The translations under genes and the position numbers were made by a program. Positions 1-8,353 of a stretch of DNA of 64,000 nucleotides are shown one piece after another. Source of the stretch: Streptomyces sp. cf386 (GTDB lineage Bacteria; Actinomycetota; Actinomycetes; Streptomycetales; Streptomycetaceae); NCBI RefSeq assembly GCF_900103585.1, contig NZ_FNHV01000007.1:226627-290626 (forward strand). Reading direction: 5' to 3'. The notes under the pieces are model-generated. The model worked only from the letters and a program-made list of their open reading frames with translations, was not told where the DNA came from and did not search any database. The first letter of the stretch is position 1, and every line of letters starts with the position of its first letter.

Positions 1-1
1 C

Positions 2-307
2 GAGCTGCTCGGGGCGTCCGTCGGCAACGACTGGAGCTGGGGCGACGTCGAAGGCGACTTCCAGGAGCAGGACTACAACCGCGCCTCGTCCGTCATGAAC
101 AGCGGCTTCATCGGCGGCAAGGACGTCGTGGCCTTCCACTGGATCGCCGGCATGAACAGCGAATACGCCTGCCTGTCGCCGAACGAGTTCTTCGTCGACA
201 ACCTCTCCCGCAACAAGTTCACCAACGGCGAGAGCATGGACAACTCGATCGGCTCTCACCGCTGGGTGACCGCCTCCGAGTGCGGGGCGGGCACCTGGAT
301 GAGCTGA
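2..307 (+). CDS. C-terminal part of an unrecognised protein (5' end outside window)
   Basis: The frame is open from base 2 to a TGA at 305-307 and gives the last 101 residues of a longer protein. The segment is rich in Gly, Asn, Ser and aromatic residues, lacks long hydrophobic stretches and has two Cys (in EYACLS and SECGAG), which would suit a folded extracytoplasmic domain, but I do not recognise the family. A strong hairpin follows directly, so this looks like a genuine gene end. The Met at 95 lies inside the same frame and need not be the start. Confidence 0.6.
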   Translation, partial: ELLGASVGNDWSWGDVEGDFQEQDYNRASSVMNSGFIGGKDVVAFHWIAGMNSEYACLSPNEFFVDNLSRNKFTNGESMDNSIGSHRWVTASECGAGTWMS

Positions 308-313
308 CCCCTA

Positions 314-383
314 AAGGACGCGGACGGCCCGCCGGCACCTCCGGCCGGCGCGCCGGCCGCGCTGCGGCGCCGTCCGTGTCCTT
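314..383 (+). terminator. Intrinsic terminator after the first gene
   Basis: Arms 314-328 and 369-383 are complementary over 15 bases with one mismatch, and the GC-rich spacer can form a second inner hairpin. It begins 7 bases after the stop codon of the upstream gene. Apart from this structure I see no gene between 308 and 609. Confidence 0.6.
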
Positions 384-609
384 GAGCTGTCGGTATGGTC
401 CCGGCATAGACTCGCCGGTCATCATGGCGATGGGGCCCACTGCCCTAAGGCCGCGAAGGAGCCGCTGGCACCACCCGCTGGAACAGCTCCCACAGCTCCC
501 CCAGCTCATCCGGCACCAGACGCTCAACAGGACTGGACCGGGGCTGCCCCGGGGGTCACCGGACGCGCATGGGCTCCCTCGGGAGCGACCGCACGGGTCC
601 GGGACCGGC

Positions 610-1077
610 TCAGGTCTGTTCAGGGTGGACCGGACGCCAGTCGAAGCGCACGTCCGGCTCGCGCTCCTCGTTGCCGCTGCCGTCCGTGTGCTCGACGGCG
701 ACGAAGCCGTGTCGCTCGTAGAAGCGGTGGGCCGGCTTGTTGACCTGGAAGGTCCACAAGGTCAGGCCGTCTGGTCTGCGCCGCTTGGCGAGGTCGACCA
801 AGCGGTCGCCGATGCCGCGGCCACGCCAGTCGGGGGCGAGGTAGAGCTGGGAGAGCTGGTCACCGTCGAGCACCATGAGGCCGACGACGCCGTCGGCGGC
901 CTCGGCCACCCAGGTCTCCCGCAACGGCACCACCACCTCCCGGAAATACGTCCGCACCTCGTCGTCCGAGTGCGGCCGAACGACCGTCGGCAGCGCGGCG
1001 GCGAACGACCGCAGCCAGACGTCGGCGGCGGCACCGGCGTCGGTGGCGAGGGCGCGGCGGAGCGCGATGGGGGTCAC
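610..1077 (-). CDS. GNAT family N-acetyltransferase
   Basis: This 155-residue protein has the single-domain GNAT layout: an N-terminal strand and helix, a central beta-hairpin (VGLMVLDGDQLSQLYL), the acetyl-CoA pyrophosphate-binding loop DWRGRGIGDRLV around residues 83-94, and the C-terminal motif NKPAHRFYERHGF. The family transfers acetyl groups from acetyl-CoA to amines; the substrate cannot be read from sequence. The GTG start at 1077 overlaps the stop of the upstream RidA gene (GTGA), so the two are translationally coupled and probably form a two-gene operon. Confidence 0.85.
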   Translation of the reverse strand: MTPIALRRALATDAGAAADVWLRSFAAALPTVVRPHSDDEVRTYFREVVVPLRETWVAEAADGVVGLMVLDGDQLSQLYLAPDWRGRGIGDRLVDLAKRRRPDGLTLWTFQVNKPAHRFYERHGFVAVEHTDGSGNEEREPDVRFDWRPVHPEQT

Positions 1078-1499
1078 GGCCGAGCCACCTCCTCCTGCCC
1101 CTCGGGAACGACGGCAGTGGCCGTGATCTCCACCAACTGCCCCGTGTATCCGAGGCAGGCGACCCCGAGCAGCGTCGACGACTGAGGGCCGATGCTCAGC
1201 CCGGACGTCTCGACGACCTCCCAGACGGCGGACAACACAGCCGTCTCACTGCTCACCACATAGACGTCGGTCGACAGAACGTGGGCCAAATCGCTGCCCA
1301 CCGCCCGCAGTTGCTCCTCCAGGTTGGCGATCACCTGCTCGGCCTGCCGTACCGGGTCCCCCTCTCCCACGAGGTTCCCGTCGGCGTCGAGGGGCACGGA
1401 CCCGGCGAGGAAGGCGAGCTTCGTGCCGGCCTCGACGACGGAGGCGTGGGAGTAGGTGGGGGGCGGGAAGAGGGCGGGGGAGGTGACGCGGCGGATCAT
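1074..1499 (-). CDS. RidA/YjgF/YER057c family protein
   Basis: The 141 residues show the RidA fold: an N-terminal SPALFPPPTYSHASVVEAG segment, the central NLEEQLRAVG helix, and a C-terminal VACLGYTGQLVEITATAVVP strand. Classical RidA proteins hydrolyse reactive 2-aminoacrylate/enamine intermediates using an Arg in the C-terminal motif. Here the corresponding place reads TGQLVEI without an obvious Arg, so this may be one of the Rid subfamilies of other function. AGGAG lies 6-7 bases before the ATG. It is the first gene of a pair with the downstream GNAT gene. Confidence 0.85.
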   Translation of the reverse strand: MIRRVTSPALFPPPTYSHASVVEAGTKLAFLAGSVPLDADGNLVGEGDPVRQAEQVIANLEEQLRAVGSDLAHVLSTDVYVVSSETAVLSAVWEVVETSGLSIGPQSSTLLGVACLGYTGQLVEITATAVVPEGQEEVARP

Positions 1500-1722
1500 G
1501 CGGGCTCCTGAGCGGTACGGCGGTATGCCGGTACGACGCTGATATGGGGGCGAGGTCGGTGCGGTGGCGAGGGGCGACGGTCAATCCGCCGATCATGCGC
1601 GCCCGCACCGCCGCTCGCATCCGAATTTCCCCGAGCCCGTCGCCGTACGGCCGAAAGGCCCTTTGGTGCAACGGATGCGGCCGTGCGACGGCCCGTCGGC
1701 GGCGGCCCCCCACCCGGACAGG

Positions 1723-2451
1723 TCATCCCGGCGACGACCCGTACCCCCGCTCACGCAGCCGGCGTTCGCACTCCCGCGCAAGGTCCGGATACGCCTGGGC
1801 GATGGCCGCGTAGATCCGGCGGCGCAGCAGTTCCTCGGCTGCCGCGCGGCCGGTGCGTCCGTACAACTCGTCGAGGATCTCGTCGCAGCGGGTCAGTCGA
1901 TGTCGCAGATAGTCCACTTTCCAGCGGTCGAGCGCGCCGGGCTCGGCCCGCTCGACGGTGGCGGGCACCGCGACATGTCCCCGGCGCCACAGCGCCCGCT
2001 CCTCGTTTCGGCGGCTGCGGTGCTCGACCGCCAGCGCCGTGAGCCGGTCCGGGGCCAGTCGCGGCACCTCGATGGGTTCCGCAGCGATCCGCGTCAGCAC
2101 CTCCCTCCGCCTGCGCAGAGCTGCCGCCCGTGCGGCGGCCGACCTGCGCGCGGCAGCGGCCGAGGCGCCTCGGAACTCCTCGCTGTGCTCGGCGGCCTCG
2201 ACGCGCTCGATGCCGTAGAGGCGGGTCTGCGGGGCGGGGCGGAAGTGCGGGTGGGGGCGCAACAGATCGGGATCGCCCAGGAGTTGGCGAATCATCGCGG
2301 GAGTCCACCCCCTGGCCCGCAGTCCGGCTGCGGAGAGGTGGGTGCGGGTGGGCTGCTGGTGCTCTCGGCTCTGCTCCCTGCCCCGCTCCTCGCTCTGCTC
2401 TCCGCCCTGCTTCTCACTCCGATCCGTCGGAGTCTTCTCGTGCGTCGTCAT
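1723..2451 (-). CDS. Uncharacterised Arg-rich protein with a damage-type promoter
   Basis: The protein has about 242 residues from the ATG at 2451, which has a GGGGGAAG ribosome site 6 bases upstream; a longer reading from 2493 is possible but has no such site. After a polar, Glu/Gln-rich N-terminus comes a module of about 45 residues starting near RARGWTPAMIRQLLGDPDLL and ending LYGIERVEAAE, then long Ala/Arg-rich helices. The module resembles a winged-helix or MerR-like fold that I have seen in uncharacterised actinobacterial proteins, but I cannot name a family. No enzyme motif is visible. The promoter at 2493-2515 matches the LexA-independent DNA-damage type, so a role in the damage response is an inference from regulation alone. 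Confidence 0.7.
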   Translation of the reverse strand: MTTHEKTPTDRSEKQGGEQSEERGREQSREHQQPTRTHLSAAGLRARGWTPAMIRQLLGDPDLLRPHPHFRPAPQTRLYGIERVEAAEHSEEFRGASAAAARRSAAARAAALRRRREVLTRIAAEPIEVPRLAPDRLTALAVEHRSRRNEERALWRRGHVAVPATVERAEPGALDRWKVDYLRHRLTRCDEILDELYGRTGRAAAEELLRRRIYAAIAQAYPDLARECERRLRERGYGSSPG

Positions 2452-2492
2452 CACTGCTTCCCCCGTTGTCGTAACACTGAGTGACGACTTCA

Positions 2493-2515
2493 TTCATAAC
2501 GTGCGCCACTGACAA
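2493..2515 (-). promoter_or_regulatory. RecA-NDp/PafBC-type damage promoter
   Basis: Read on the minus strand: TTGTCAGTG, 8 bases, TATGAA. The first element and the spacing are identical to those before uvrA and uvrB in this window. The last base of the -10 is A, not T, so this copy is slightly weaker. It would start transcription about 35 bases upstream of the ATG at 2451, leaving room for the visible ribosome site. Confidence 0.6.
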
Positions 2516-2686
2516 CGCGACGAAGAGCAGGGATCGAGCGGGTGGAGCGGGACTTGGTGGCCGGTCGGGCGGGAGCGCAGGACAATGGTGGGTGAAGGTG
2601 GGTGAACACGAGACTTGCCGGTTGGGTGATGCGCCTGTGGGGCGCCGGTGGCGTGTTGGCCGGTGATGTGCGGATGGGGGCATGCG

Positions 2687-3640
2687 ATGGGTGCCGGACT
2701 GATCGGGGCGCAGATCGCGGGCTACCAGGTGGAGTGCGAGCTGGGTCGCGGCGGAATGGCCGTGGTGTACCGGGCCCGGGATCTGCGGCTGGAACGTACG
2801 GTGGCGCTGAAGTTGCTGACCCCGGACATGGTCCACAACGACACCTTCCGCCGTCGTTTCGCGCACGAGCAGCGGGTGGCCGCGGCGCTCGACCATCCGC
2901 ACGTCGTGCCGATCTTCGAGGCCGGTGAGGCGGACGGTGTCCTGTACATCGCCATGCGCTATGTCCCCGGGCTGGATCTGCGGGCCCTGCTCGACCGGGA
3001 CGGCCCCCTGCCGGTCGACACCGCACTGCGCATCGCCGCGCAGGTGGCGTCCGCCCTCGACGCGGCCCATGAGCACGATCTGGTGCACCGGGATGTCAAG
3101 CCCGGCAATGTGCTGATGGGCCGGGGTACGGACAGTGACCACCCCGAGCACGTCTATCTCACGGATTTCGGGCTGACGAAGAAGTCGCTGTCGCTGACCG
3201 GCTTCACGTCCGTGGGGGAGTTCGTCGGCACGCTCGACTATGTGGCACCGGAGCAGGTCGCGGGCCGTCCGGTGGACGGCAGGTGCGATCTGTACAGCCT
3301 CGCCTGCGTCGTCTACGAAACCCTCGCGGGCGGGCCGCCCTTCCAGCGGGACGACAGCATGGAACTGCTGTGGGCCCACCAATACGATCAGCCGCCCGCC
3401 TTGAGCGAGCGGCGGCCGGGTACTCCGTCGGCGATGGACGCGGTCGTGGACCGGGCCCTGGCCAAGGTTCCCGAGGACCGTTACGACTCCTGCCTGGAAT
3501 TCGTGGCGGCGTTGCGCGCCGCGGCGCAGGGTGCCCGGCCGGCCGCCCATGCGCCGCCCCAGGGGGACCGGACTGCTGGGCCGCCTCCTGATCCGCCCCC
3601 GTGGGCCCGGCCGGTCTTTGCCCGGGGGCTCGGTCGCTGA
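2687..3640 (+). CDS. Soluble Ser/Thr protein kinase (Hanks type)
   Basis: A 317-residue protein that is almost entirely one kinase domain: glycine loop ELGRGGMAVVYRA near residues 18-30, the VALKLL lysine near 42, catalytic loop VHRDVKPGN near 132-140, DFGL near 160, the GTLDYVAPEQ substrate-loop motif and DLYSLACVVYE. The invariant residues are present, so it should be active. It lacks the transmembrane segment and PASTA or sensor domains of PknB-like receptors and ends in a short Pro-rich tail, so it is predicted to be cytoplasmic. The start is chosen at 2687 because GGGGG lies 6 bases upstream; an ATG at 2648 has no good site. Confidence 0.9.
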   Translation: MGAGLIGAQIAGYQVECELGRGGMAVVYRARDLRLERTVALKLLTPDMVHNDTFRRRFAHEQRVAAALDHPHVVPIFEAGEADGVLYIAMRYVPGLDLRALLDRDGPLPVDTALRIAAQVASALDAAHEHDLVHRDVKPGNVLMGRGTDSDHPEHVYLTDFGLTKKSLSLTGFTSVGEFVGTLDYVAPEQVAGRPVDGRCDLYSLACVVYETLAGGPPFQRDDSMELLWAHQYDQPPALSERRPGTPSAMDAVVDRALAKVPEDRYDSCLEFVAALRAAAQGARPAAHAPPQGDRTAGPPPDPPPWARPVFARGLGR

Positions 3641-4195
3641 GCGGGGACCTGTGGCGTTCGTGGGCTGATTGAGGGTGCGGGCCCTGCGCGGCGACGGCAG
3701 CGGGTTTTGTAGCGGGTGATCCAGCAGAAGACGGCGCCGGGCGGCAGGTTCGGGCGCTGTCGAAGCGGCGGGCGCCGCGCGGTGTCTCGCGTTTGAGGGC
3801 GACGCCGAACAAGTCGCCGAGGGCATGGCCCGCCCGCGTGTCGGCCGCTCTCCCTCGGCTGCCACACTCCCAACCTGTTTGATACGCCGCACGATCGGGG
3901 GCGAACAGGCCTTTGCCGCAGGGCAGTTCACCCTCAAGTGCGACCGGACGCGCCCGTCGTCTGCTCCTCCGCTCGCGCCTGCGCGGGTCGCCCGATCCGT
4001 CCGGCCGAAGGCGCCTCGCCCACCGCCTCCGTGCGGTACCCGGCGGCTTCGGGTCTGTCAAGTCCCGAGCCCTCGGAACATGACCCGACGGGACGAATGG
4101 CGCCTACTGGAAGTGCAAGGCAGGCCTCACCGGAACTAACCGGAAGAAACGAGGCATCGCGGCACAGGTCAGTGCCTTTCACTTCAGGAGGAACC
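3641..4195 (+). other. 555-base gap without a supported gene
   Basis: Open frames here have no ribosome sites and no recognisable protein. A minus-strand stretch around 3700-3830 reads like a degraded coding fragment (for example LFGVALKRETPRG) but is too short to assign. The last 20 bases carry the ribosome site of the following His-Gly peptide gene. Confidence 0.4.
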
Positions 4196-4492
4196 ATGAA
4201 CTTTACGACCCGCACTCGCAAGGACGCCCGTCCCAAGCGTCGGTTCGGCGTAGCCACACTGGTGGCGTCGGCCGTGGTCGTCACCGGAGGCGTCATCCTG
4301 CCCGCCACCGCCGCAACGGCGGCCCCGATGTCCCCGACGTCGGCGGCGGCCATAGCGACCCAGCATGGTCACGGTCACGGTCACGGTCACGGTCACGGGC
4401 ACGGTCATGGGCATGGCCACGGTCACGGGCATGGTCACGGGCATGGTCACGGTCACGGTCACGGGCATGGCCACGGTCACGGGCACCGCTGA
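4196..4492 (+). CDS. Exported His-Gly repeat protein
   Basis: A 98-residue protein whose ATG is preceded by a perfect AGGAGG at 4186-4191. Residues 1-43 form a signal peptide: a basic start (TRKDARPKRR), a hydrophobic core (VATLVASAVVVTGGVIL) and a likely cleavage after ATAATAA. After a short Ser/Thr/Ala stretch the rest of the protein is His-Gly repeated, with 21 His alternating with 20 Gly, then Arg and stop. Such a chain has no fixed fold but binds Ni2+, Zn2+ or Cu2+ well, so an extracellular metal-binding or storage role is a reasonable inference. I know no characterised homologue of this exact architecture. Confidence 0.75.
   Translation: MNFTTRTRKDARPKRRFGVATLVASAVVVTGGVILPATAATAAPMSPTSAAAIATQHGHGHGHGHGHGHGHGHGHGHGHGHGHGHGHGHGHGHGHGHR
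4364..4486 (+). repeat. His-Gly codon repeat (41 codons)
   Basis: Twenty His-Gly units plus a final His are encoded by a 6-base repeat, mostly GGTCAC with GGGCAT, GGGCAC and GGCCAC variants. The first five units are nearly identical at DNA level and later ones mix CAT/CAC and GGT/GGG/GGC, as expected for a tract that expands by slippage and then drifts. Repeat number is likely to vary between strains. Confidence 0.85.
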
Positions 4493-5165
4493 GGCCCCAG
4501 CTGAGGAAGCCCGGTCGAGGAACAGGCCCCCTAGGGCGCGTGCGGCGAGAACGGGAGGCGGTGGTGACGCCGTCCCCCGCTCTTGCCGACGGAACCGAAT
4601 TGCGGGCACGACGCCCACTGCGACGGGGTGAGAGCCAGCGCGGCATTCCCCCCGTCTCCTTTTGCACCTCCCCCGAATCCGACCCTCCCCGAAAAGATCC
4701 GGCACTCATGTCCACACGGCTCTGGCGGCGATGCCTCGCCCAGACGGCACACCCCCGCACGATCGCCCCCAGGGCGGCCCGCACACCCACGCCACACCAT
4801 GCGGCGCCCACGCCCCGCCGATCGCCGCACGGCCTGGGCCTTGGCCTCCCGGACAGGTGGGCTGGTTCGATCGCTCGTTCAGAAAGCGGGGCGTTGCGGC
4901 CCACCGGGCGGCGCCGACGAGGCGCTGCGAGGATGCCACCGGCTGTCCGGCAGCCCCGCGAGCGGGCGCCGCCCTCCTGGTCGACTACCTCGGTATGCCG
5001 CGGGTGCGCTGCGCCCGCGGCACACTCATGCCCGCGGCATACTCGTGCTCGTCGTCGGCCGCACGACAGCGCGTACCCGACGGGTGGGCGCCATGCGGTG
5101 TGAACTCCTCACCCGCAGACGGGGCCGTATGCCAGGCTCCCCGGCGCCCGGGAACGCGGTGCCTT
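4493..5165 (+). other. 673-base gap without a supported gene
   Basis: Several Pro/Arg-rich frames are open on both strands, as is usual for GC-rich DNA, but none has a ribosome site, a domain or natural composition. Minor short repeats such as CCCGCGGCA (near 5018 and 5031) are present. I see no convincing gene or RNA here. Confidence 0.4.
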
Positions 5166-7607
5166 TCAGTCCGGGGTGAGGAACTGTTCGGCCCAGACGG
5201 TCTTGCCGATCGCCTCGTGGCGGGTGCCCCAGCGCTGGGCGAGCTGGGCGACCAGGAGCAGGCCGCGTCCTCCCTCGTCGAAGATCCGGGCGCGGCGCAG
5301 GTGCGGGGCGGTGCTGCTGGAGTCGAAGACCTCGCAGATGAGGGTGTGGCCATCGTGGATCAGGCGCAGCCGGACGGGCTCGTGGCCGTAGCGCAGGGCG
5401 TTGGTGACCAGTTCGCTGACCACGAGTTCGGTGACGAACCCGGCCTCCTCCAGATGCCAGGCGGCCAGCTGGTCGGTGGCCAGCCTGCGGGCCTCGGCGA
5501 CGACCGTGGGATCGAAGGACAGTTCCCAGGTGGCGACCCGGTCGGCGCCGAGACTGCGGGTGCGGGCGACGAGCAGGGCGATGTCGTCGTCCGGCGGGTG
5601 GGTCAGCATGGCGGCGAGGAGCCGGTCGCAGACGGTGTCCGGCGCCGAGGCGGGGCGGGCGAGGGTGGCGAACATCTTGTCCAGGGCCTCGTCGATGTCA
5701 TGGTCGCGTACTTCGAGCAGGCCATCGGTGTACAGGGCGATCAGGCTGCCCTCGGCCAACTCGGTCTCGACGGTCTCGAAGGGCAGGCCGCCGAGGCCCA
5801 GGGGCGGTCCGGGCGGGACGTCGAGGAAGCGCACCGTGCCGTCGGGGCCGACCACGGCGGGTGGGGGGTGGCCGGCCCGTGCCAGTGTCAGGCGTCGCGA
5901 GATGGGGTCGTAGACGCCGTACAGGCAGGTGGTGCCGATGCCCGCGGCGCCCTGCGCGGACTCCTGGGGCCCGGCCTCCTCGGCGGACAGATGCACCACG
6001 AGATCGTCGAGGTGGGTCAGCAGTTCATCAGGCGGCATGTCGACGTCGGCCAGGGTGCGTACCGCGGTGCGCACCCGGCCCATGGTCGCCGACGCACGGA
6101 TGCCATGACCGACCACATCGCCCACCACCAGCGCCACCCGGGAGCCCGACAGCGGGATCACGTCGAACCAGTCGCCGCCCACCCCGGCCCGGCCACCGGC
6201 CGGCAGATAACGGGTGGCGACGTCCAGGGCCTGCTGATCGGACAACGTCTGCGGTAGCAGACTGCGCTGCAGGGTCACGGTGGTGGTGTGCGCCCGACCG
6301 CGGTGCCGGGCTCGGTGGATCCCCTCGGCCGCCGTGCCCGCGAGCTGCTCGCCCAGCCACACATCGTCCGTGTCGAAGGGCTCGCGGCGCCGGTGTCGGC
6401 CCAGCAGCATCACACCGAGTACGCCGCCCTCGGTGCGCAGCGGCACCACCATCACCGAATGCACCCCCGCGCGGCCGATCCAGGCGGCCTGAGGGTCCTC
6501 GTCCGCCCACCGGGCGAGGGCCGGCTCGGCCACCCCGTACACGGCCGCCCGCCCCTCGGTCAGGCACCGGGTCACCGGCGAGACGGCCGGGTAGCGGACT
6601 GACTCACCTACCGTGACCGGAACGCCGGCGTCCCCGACGACGGAGCGCACCGCGACACGGCTCAAGCGCACCCGCCCCGCCGACCCGGGCGGTACGACAG
6701 CGCCCGCCCCGCCGCCGTACCAGAAGTCGTCCAGCACTTCGACGGCGGCGAAGTCGGCCACAGCGGGCACCGCGACCTCGGCCAGTTCCTGCGCCGTGCG
6801 TTCGGCGTCGTCGGTGGTGCCGATGCGAGCCTGGTCCTGAAGCAGCATCCGCTGCCGGGCCGGAAACGCCCCCGTCGTGGGGGGCGCCACCAGACACACC
6901 CCGCGCAGCCGGCCGTCCGCGTCCTTCAGTGGAGCCAGTGACGCCGACCAGGCGCCCTCCGCACCCACACCGCCCGGGCCGATCAGATCCGCGACATGCT
7001 GCACCCCGCCCCCCTCCACCACGAGCCGCATCCCCGCCTCGGCCCGATCACTCGACGGATGCGGCGCAAGCTCCGCCAGCCTCCACCCGCGCATCTCCTC
7101 CTCGCTCAGCGACAGCGCCCCTTCCAGTACGGCGTTCGCCGCCACCAGCCGCAGCTCCAGATCAAAGACCCCGACGGCGCAGGGCAACTGGCGAAGCACC
7201 CACTCCCCGAACACTCCACCGCCGGGCAGCACCTCCGCCGGCATCGACGACGGTCCGTCGGCCGCCCTCGCCACCACCAGCCACTCGGTCGCCGCGCCCC
7301 CGGATGCCCGGCGGTGCGCCAGCAGCCGTTGGTTCAGGCGCCGACCGTCCCGATGCCGCAACACCGCCGTACCGCTCCACCCCCGACGCCCGGCCACGAC
7401 CCGCTGCGCACTCTCCCCGACATCACCGGCCAGCAGTCGCGCCGCCGGATGCCCCACCACCTCCGCCGGTCCGTAGCCCAGGAGCCGCCCGGCCTCCTCG
7501 CTCCACCCCGTCACGATGCCCCGCTCATCCACCGTGGCCGTGCACGCCGGCTGAGACACGGCACCCGTCCGTGCCCGCTCGCCGGAAGGGGAGGAAGGTT
7601 GCGCCAT
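5166..7607 (-). CDS. PAS-PAS-GAF-SpoIIE phosphatase-HATPase protein
   Basis: An 813-residue multidomain signalling protein: two PAS-like domains (about 25-115 and 130-250), a GAF domain (about 270-430, TAQELAEVAVPAVADF through VMVVPLRTEGGVLGVML), a PP2C/SpoIIE phosphatase (about 450-670, with AGVGGDWFDVIPL, VVGDVVGHG, LYTDGLLEVRD and DDDIALLVAR metal-binding motifs) and a C-terminal RsbW-like ATPase (ELVVSELVTNALRYG, GGRGLLLVAQLAQRWG). The family dephosphorylates anti-sigma-factor antagonists, and the ATPase domain may act as kinase or binding partner, so one protein could carry both switch activities. GAGGAG lies 5 bases before the ATG at 7607; a GTG directly upstream is less well spaced. 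No membrane segments are seen. Confidence 0.92.
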   Translation of the reverse strand: MAQPSSPSGERARTGAVSQPACTATVDERGIVTGWSEEAGRLLGYGPAEVVGHPAARLLAGDVGESAQRVVAGRRGWSGTAVLRHRDGRRLNQRLLAHRRASGGAATEWLVVARAADGPSSMPAEVLPGGGVFGEWVLRQLPCAVGVFDLELRLVAANAVLEGALSLSEEEMRGWRLAELAPHPSSDRAEAGMRLVVEGGGVQHVADLIGPGGVGAEGAWSASLAPLKDADGRLRGVCLVAPPTTGAFPARQRMLLQDQARIGTTDDAERTAQELAEVAVPAVADFAAVEVLDDFWYGGGAGAVVPPGSAGRVRLSRVAVRSVVGDAGVPVTVGESVRYPAVSPVTRCLTEGRAAVYGVAEPALARWADEDPQAAWIGRAGVHSVMVVPLRTEGGVLGVMLLGRHRRREPFDTDDVWLGEQLAGTAAEGIHRARHRGRAHTTTVTLQRSLLPQTLSDQQALDVATRYLPAGGRAGVGGDWFDVIPLSGSRVALVVGDVVGHGIRASATMGRVRTAVRTLADVDMPPDELLTHLDDLVVHLSAEEAGPQESAQGAAGIGTTCLYGVYDPISRRLTLARAGHPPPAVVGPDGTVRFLDVPPGPPLGLGGLPFETVETELAEGSLIALYTDGLLEVRDHDIDEALDKMFATLARPASAPDTVCDRLLAAMLTHPPDDDIALLVARTRSLGADRVATWELSFDPTVVAEARRLATDQLAAWHLEEAGFVTELVVSELVTNALRYGHEPVRLRLIHDGHTLICEVFDSSSTAPHLRRARIFDEGGRGLLLVAQLAQRWGTRHEAIGKTVWAEQFLTPD

Positions 7608-7755
7608 CACCGCTCCTCTGGCCGTTCAGGTACCTGCGGCACCCCTAACCAGCGTGCTGCTGAAGCGTGCGGACCACCAACCGGAAACCCTCATTCCCAC
7701 GGCCGGTCCCGGCCGGACCAGGCCTGACAGTTGGCGAACACTTGGGCGGAACTTT

Positions 7756-7777
7756 GCCTGTGACACGCCTGTGACAA
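7756..7777 (+). repeat. 11-base direct repeat in the divergent promoter region
   Basis: Two adjacent copies of GCCTGTGACA(C/A) lie in the 300-base region between the phosphatase gene and the small LuxR-type gene. One helical turn of spacing would suit a dimeric activator or repressor. The stretch 7800-7860 just downstream is unusually AT-rich for this genome, as a promoter or leader would be. Confidence 0.4.
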
Positions 7778-7907
7778 CGGGCGGACGCGGCGATGACGTT
7801 CTCCAGACATCGTCTTTACAAGGGACAAACAGCAGCAATAAGACATTCTCTTCTGCTTTCAAGGGTGCGAGCGGAGACGACCGAGCCGACCGCCGGAGAA
7901 CACCCCC

Positions 7908-8162
7908 ATGAACCTCATCGCCACCCCCGCCGAAGCCGCCACTCCCACCGAAGCGGACACTCCCACCGAAGCCGCCACGCTCGCCCCCCGCGAACGGGAG
8001 ACCCTGCGCCACATCGCCGCAGGCCAGACCTACGGCCAAGCGGCCCGCGACATGGGGCTCTCCCGGCACACCGTCGACGCCTACCTCCGCCGCATCCGTG
8101 CCAAGTTCCAGGTCAACACCACCGCGGAACTCACCCGCCTCGCCATCGCCCTCGGCCTGTGA
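7908..8162 (+). CDS. Small stand-alone LuxR-type HTH protein
   Basis: The 84-residue protein is little more than a GerE/LuxR DNA-binding domain: LAPRERETLRHIAAGQTYGQAARDMGLSRHTVDAYLRRIRAKF has the usual four-helix spacing, with the recognition helix at SRHTVDAYLRRI. The first 25 residues are a low-complexity linker containing a repeated TPTEA motif. No receiver or ligand domain is present, so it must be controlled by expression or a partner. It is divergent from the PAS/SpoIIE phosphatase gene, which could be a target. Confidence 0.8.
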   Translation: MNLIATPAEAATPTEADTPTEAATLAPRERETLRHIAAGQTYGQAARDMGLSRHTVDAYLRRIRAKFQVNTTAELTRLAIALGL

Positions 8163-8353
8163 ACCGCGATCGCGTCGAGGACGAGCGGCGATTGCGTTCA
8201 TAAAGAACGTGGCCCTGCCACGCATCGTCACATCCTCGAAATACGGCCGTTCCATCCCCTCCAAGACCTCGACCTACCGTGGGCAGCACAACCCACCGCC
8301 CGGCCACCGTCGCCCGAAGGCGCCCGCCCCGCCCTCGTCCCGACAGGAGCCCT

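Noticed and set aside
3641..3937. Possible insertion-sequence remnant after the kinase gene
   Set aside because: No terminal inverted repeats, target duplication or transposase motif could be identified.
4540..5103. Long open Pro/Arg-rich frames in the gap before the phosphatase gene
   Set aside because: No ribosome site, no domain and the composition expected of out-of-frame GC-rich DNA.
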